Assembly (NCBI GenBank): GCA_964569295.1
Contig: CAZMVU010000230.1
Span: forward strand, 1 to 7,196
Source: CAZMVU01 sp964569295
GTDB taxonomy: Bacteria > Hydrogenedentota > Hydrogenedentia > Hydrogenedentales > JAGMZX01
Length of the DNA: 7,196 nt
Direction of reading: 5' to 3'
Both the position numbers and the translations under genes were made by a program. This document shows positions 6,098 to 7,196 of this stretch, in pieces; position 1 is the first letter of the stretch; each line of letters starts with the position of its first letter. The notes beneath the pieces were generated by a model. The model was not told the DNA's origin. It saw nothing but the letters and a program-made list of their open reading frames with translations, and did no database searches.

Positions 6098-6466
6098 ATG
6101 AGTGATGTGACAAACGGAACATCCTGGAGCGGACGAAGGCATTTGCCCTGCGGGTTGTCCGGCTCTATGCGTCGCTGCCGAAAACGACGGAGGCGCAGGT
6201 GCTTGGCAAGCAGGTACTGCGCTCTGGAACGTCCGTCGGCGCGCATGTGCGCGAGGGCAGGCGTAGCCGCTCGGACGCGGAGATGATCAGTAAGACCGAA
6301 GGCGCCTTGCAGGAACTGGAAGAAACGGTTTATTTGGCTGGAACTGCTTGTTGAATCCGGCATGGTAAAAGCGGAATTGCTGTCAGAACTGTTGAAAGAA
6401 GCGGATGAACTGATCGCAATCTTGGTGACCAGCGTAAAGACCATCAAAGGGCGGAGGAAGTTATGA
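6098..6466 (+). pseudogene. Four-helix-bundle protein (S23 / 23S rRNA IVS family), double frameshift
   Basis: Three reading segments join into a normal-sized (about 122 residues) member of the S23 four-helix-bundle family. The genes are named after those found in 23S rRNA intervening sequences, and their function is unclear. The first segment, from the ATG at 6098, gives MSDVTNG. The second (6121-6333) gives ILERTKAFALRVVRLY, then LGKQVLRSGTSVGAHVREG and LQELEETVY. The third (6335-6466) gives WLELLVESGMVKAELL and ends at TGA 6464-6466. One base appears missing near 6116-6120 (GGAAC where GGAAAC would keep frame) and one T is extra in the run at 6333-6335. Start and end are therefore in the same frame, with only the middle shifted. 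The shifts could be real decay or assembly errors at homopolymers. No good ribosome binding site was seen before 6098. The MNT-HEPN pair follows 58 bases later. Confidence 0.8.
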
Positions 6467-6485
6467 GACGACTTTCATCACTCCG

Positions 6486-6504
6486 CATTCATCATTCATC
6501 ATTC
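6486..6504 (+). repeat. CATTCAT tandem repeat
   Basis: Two perfect heptamers (6486-6492, 6493-6499) and a 5-base partial third copy (6500-6504) sit between the four-helix-bundle gene and mntA, just ahead of the mntA ribosome binding site. The CACTCCGCATTCATCATTC type of spacer is one I associate with four-helix-bundle genes in other bacteria; that is recollection only. Confidence 0.6.
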
Positions 6505-6524
6505 CAAACGCTGGAGGCGTAGCC

Positions 6525-6827
6525 ATGAGTGTGAGGTTCGACCTTCCCATGGATGCGATTGAGGATTTCTGCCGCAAGCGCGGCGTCAAGGAATTGTCGA
6601 TTTTCGGATCGGCCCTGACGGACGAATTCCGGCCTGACAGCGATGTGGACGTGCTGGTTGTTCTCCAGGATGACGCGGCATGGAGTTTGTTCGATCATAT
6701 TGAAGCCGAGCGGGAGTTGGCACAGATATTCGGACGGGAAGTCGATTTGGTGAAGAAGAACGCCATCCGCAATCCCTTCCGGCGTCATCATATTCTCAAT
6801 CATCTGGAGGTGATCTATGCGGCCTGA
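6525..6827 (+). CDS. mntA: MNT-domain nucleotidyltransferase antitoxin
   Basis: The product is a 100-residue minimal nucleotidyltransferase. Family members act as antitoxins of HepT by transferring AMP onto a tyrosine of the toxin. The signature GSX10DXD is complete: GSALTDEFRPDSDVDVLV, with Gly-Ser at 27-28 and the two metal-binding aspartates of DVD at 39 and 41. A third acidic position is likely in GREVDLV (Asp71 region). The length is normal for the family. The start has GGAGG at 6513-6517, seven bases upstream. Its last 11 bases overlap the start of the HEPN gene, typical of a translationally coupled toxin-antitoxin operon with the antitoxin first. Confidence 0.88.
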   Translation: MSVRFDLPMDAIEDFCRKRGVKELSIFGSALTDEFRPDSDVDVLVVLQDDAAWSLFDHIEAERELAQIFGREVDLVKKNAIRNPFRRHHILNHLEVIYAA

Positions 6828-7196
6828 CGAGCGGGATGCGGCGCATCTATGGGACATGCTCGACGCGGCGCGCGCCGTGGGGGAGTTCGTGGGAGACCGC
6901 CGGCGCGAGGAATTCCTGGCACCGGGCCGGGAAGCGGAAATGCGGCGGTTGGCCGTTGAGCGGAAGTTGGAAATCCTGGGTGAGGCCGCCCGCCGTGTAA
7001 GCGAGGAACTGCGCCGCGGCCACCCCGAAATCCCCTGGACGGACATTGTCGGCTTGCGCAACGTGATCAGCCATCAGTACGACAGTCCCTTGTTTTGCGG
7101 CCTTGGAGAAAAGCGTCGCGAATTTCTCCAGATTTCGCAAGAAAGGGACAGTCCCTGCTCGCGGACTCGCGAGGACAGTCCCCTTTTTGCTTCACT
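6817..7196 (+). CDS. hepT: HEPN-domain toxin (HepT-like), C-terminus replaced by repeat, runs off window
   Basis: The product is a DUF86/HepT-type HEPN protein, in known systems a toxin RNase with helical fold. The first 88 residues look normal: MRPDERDAAHLWDMLDAA, then RRLAVERKLEILGEAARRVS, HPEIPWTDIVGLRN and RNVISHQY. The last is the catalytic and regulatory RX4HXY motif with Arg81, His86 and Tyr88, the tyrosine being the expected target of MntA. Family members then continue for about 25 residues into a last helix. Here the codon after Tyr88 begins a GACAGTCCC repeat. The frame reads DSPLF, a hairpin segment, RDSP and EDSPLF with no stop before the window ends. The start at 6817 has GGAGG six bases upstream and overlaps mntA by 11 bases. 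The toxin is probably inactive or altered, because its final helix is missing. No downstream sequence is available to show where translation ends. Confidence 0.8.
   Translation, partial: MRPDERDAAHLWDMLDAARAVGEFVGDRRREEFLAPGREAEMRRLAVERKLEILGEAARRVSEELRRGHPEIPWTDIVGLRNVISHQYDSPLFCGLGEKRREFLQISQERDSPCSRTREDSPLFAS
7081..7155. repeat. REP-like element: palindrome, hairpin, palindrome
   Basis: GACAGTCCC occurs at 7081-7089, and the perfect palindrome GGGACAGTCCC at 7145-7155. Between them a perfect 8-bp hairpin is formed by TGGAGAAA (7104-7111) and TTTCTCCA (7123-7130). The left boundary falls exactly after the hepT tyrosine codon, consistent with an insertion or a recombination joint at that point. 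Confidence 0.55.
7145..7183. repeat. Paired GGACAGTCC repeats around a perfect hairpin
   Basis: Two palindromes (7145-7155 and 7173-7181) flank the perfect hairpin CTCGCG-GACT-CGCGAG (7158-7173). The right copy with its 5' flank (7169-7182) equals the first 14 bases of the window. The arrangement resembles bacterial REP pairs. With the copies at 6-14 and 7081-7089, the GACAGTCCC core occurs four times in the window. Confidence 0.6.

Noticed and set aside
6092..6286. 64-codon plus-strand frame rich in arginine
   Set aside because: After MSDVTNG it is the wrong frame of the four-helix-bundle gene; the conserved protein lies in the neighbouring frame.
1..7196. CRISPR array, tRNA or rRNA genes, or a complete insertion sequence
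   Set aside because: No regularly spaced repeat-spacer series, no cloverleaf or rRNA-like segment and no transposase reading frame were seen. The GACAGTCCC copies are too few and irregularly spaced for CRISPR.

Overview
The window is GC-rich bacterial DNA with intact bacterial-type ribosome binding sites. Its mix of genes points to an uncultured lineage of the Planctomycetes / Hydrogenedentes / PVC kind: an exported trypsin-like protease with an FRD-GR-YY C-terminal module, a neutral-ceramidase-like protein carrying calcium-loop inserts, many dispersed GGGACAGTCCC and GGGGACAGG type repeats, a four-helix-bundle (S23/IVS) gene and an MNT-HEPN pair. The taxonomic placement is an inference from style and is not proven. 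The same 14-base repeat lies at the first and last bases of the window, so the ends may be assembly breaks at repeats.

Layout. 1-380: no gene; palindromic repeat at the edge, a hairpin-rich element (about 70-287) and a putative promoter. 381-1982 (+): secreted serine protease. 1983-2202: promoter and leader. 2203-3822 (+): membrane-anchored neutral/alkaline-ceramidase-like protein. 3823-3950: repeat debris. 3786-4283 (-): ClC chloride channel/antiporter gene cut off after its first ~110 residues. 4284-4594: divergent promoter region. 4595-5839 (+): complete CorB/CNNM-type (DUF21-CBS-CorC) membrane protein. 5840-6097: mostly empty, with one doubtful 31-codon ORF. 6098-6466 (+): four-helix-bundle gene broken by two opposite single-base shifts. 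6525-6827 and 6817-7196 (+): mntA-hepT toxin-antitoxin pair, in which hepT runs straight into the palindromic repeat just after its catalytic motif.

How it fits together. The left half (protease plus ceramidase-like protein) looks like cell-surface or exported hydrolysis. Each gene has its own putative extended -10 promoter, and the two are bracketed by an inverted pair of a 24-base repeat. The middle holds ion-transport genes, one dead (ClC) and one intact (CorB-like). The right end is accessory DNA with a decaying four-helix-bundle gene and a toxin-antitoxin pair. Three genes (ClC, four-helix bundle, hepT) are damaged, and two of these (ClC, hepT) end at or beside dispersed repeats. This repeat-linked gene erosion is the main theme. 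I found no wholly new multi-gene system.
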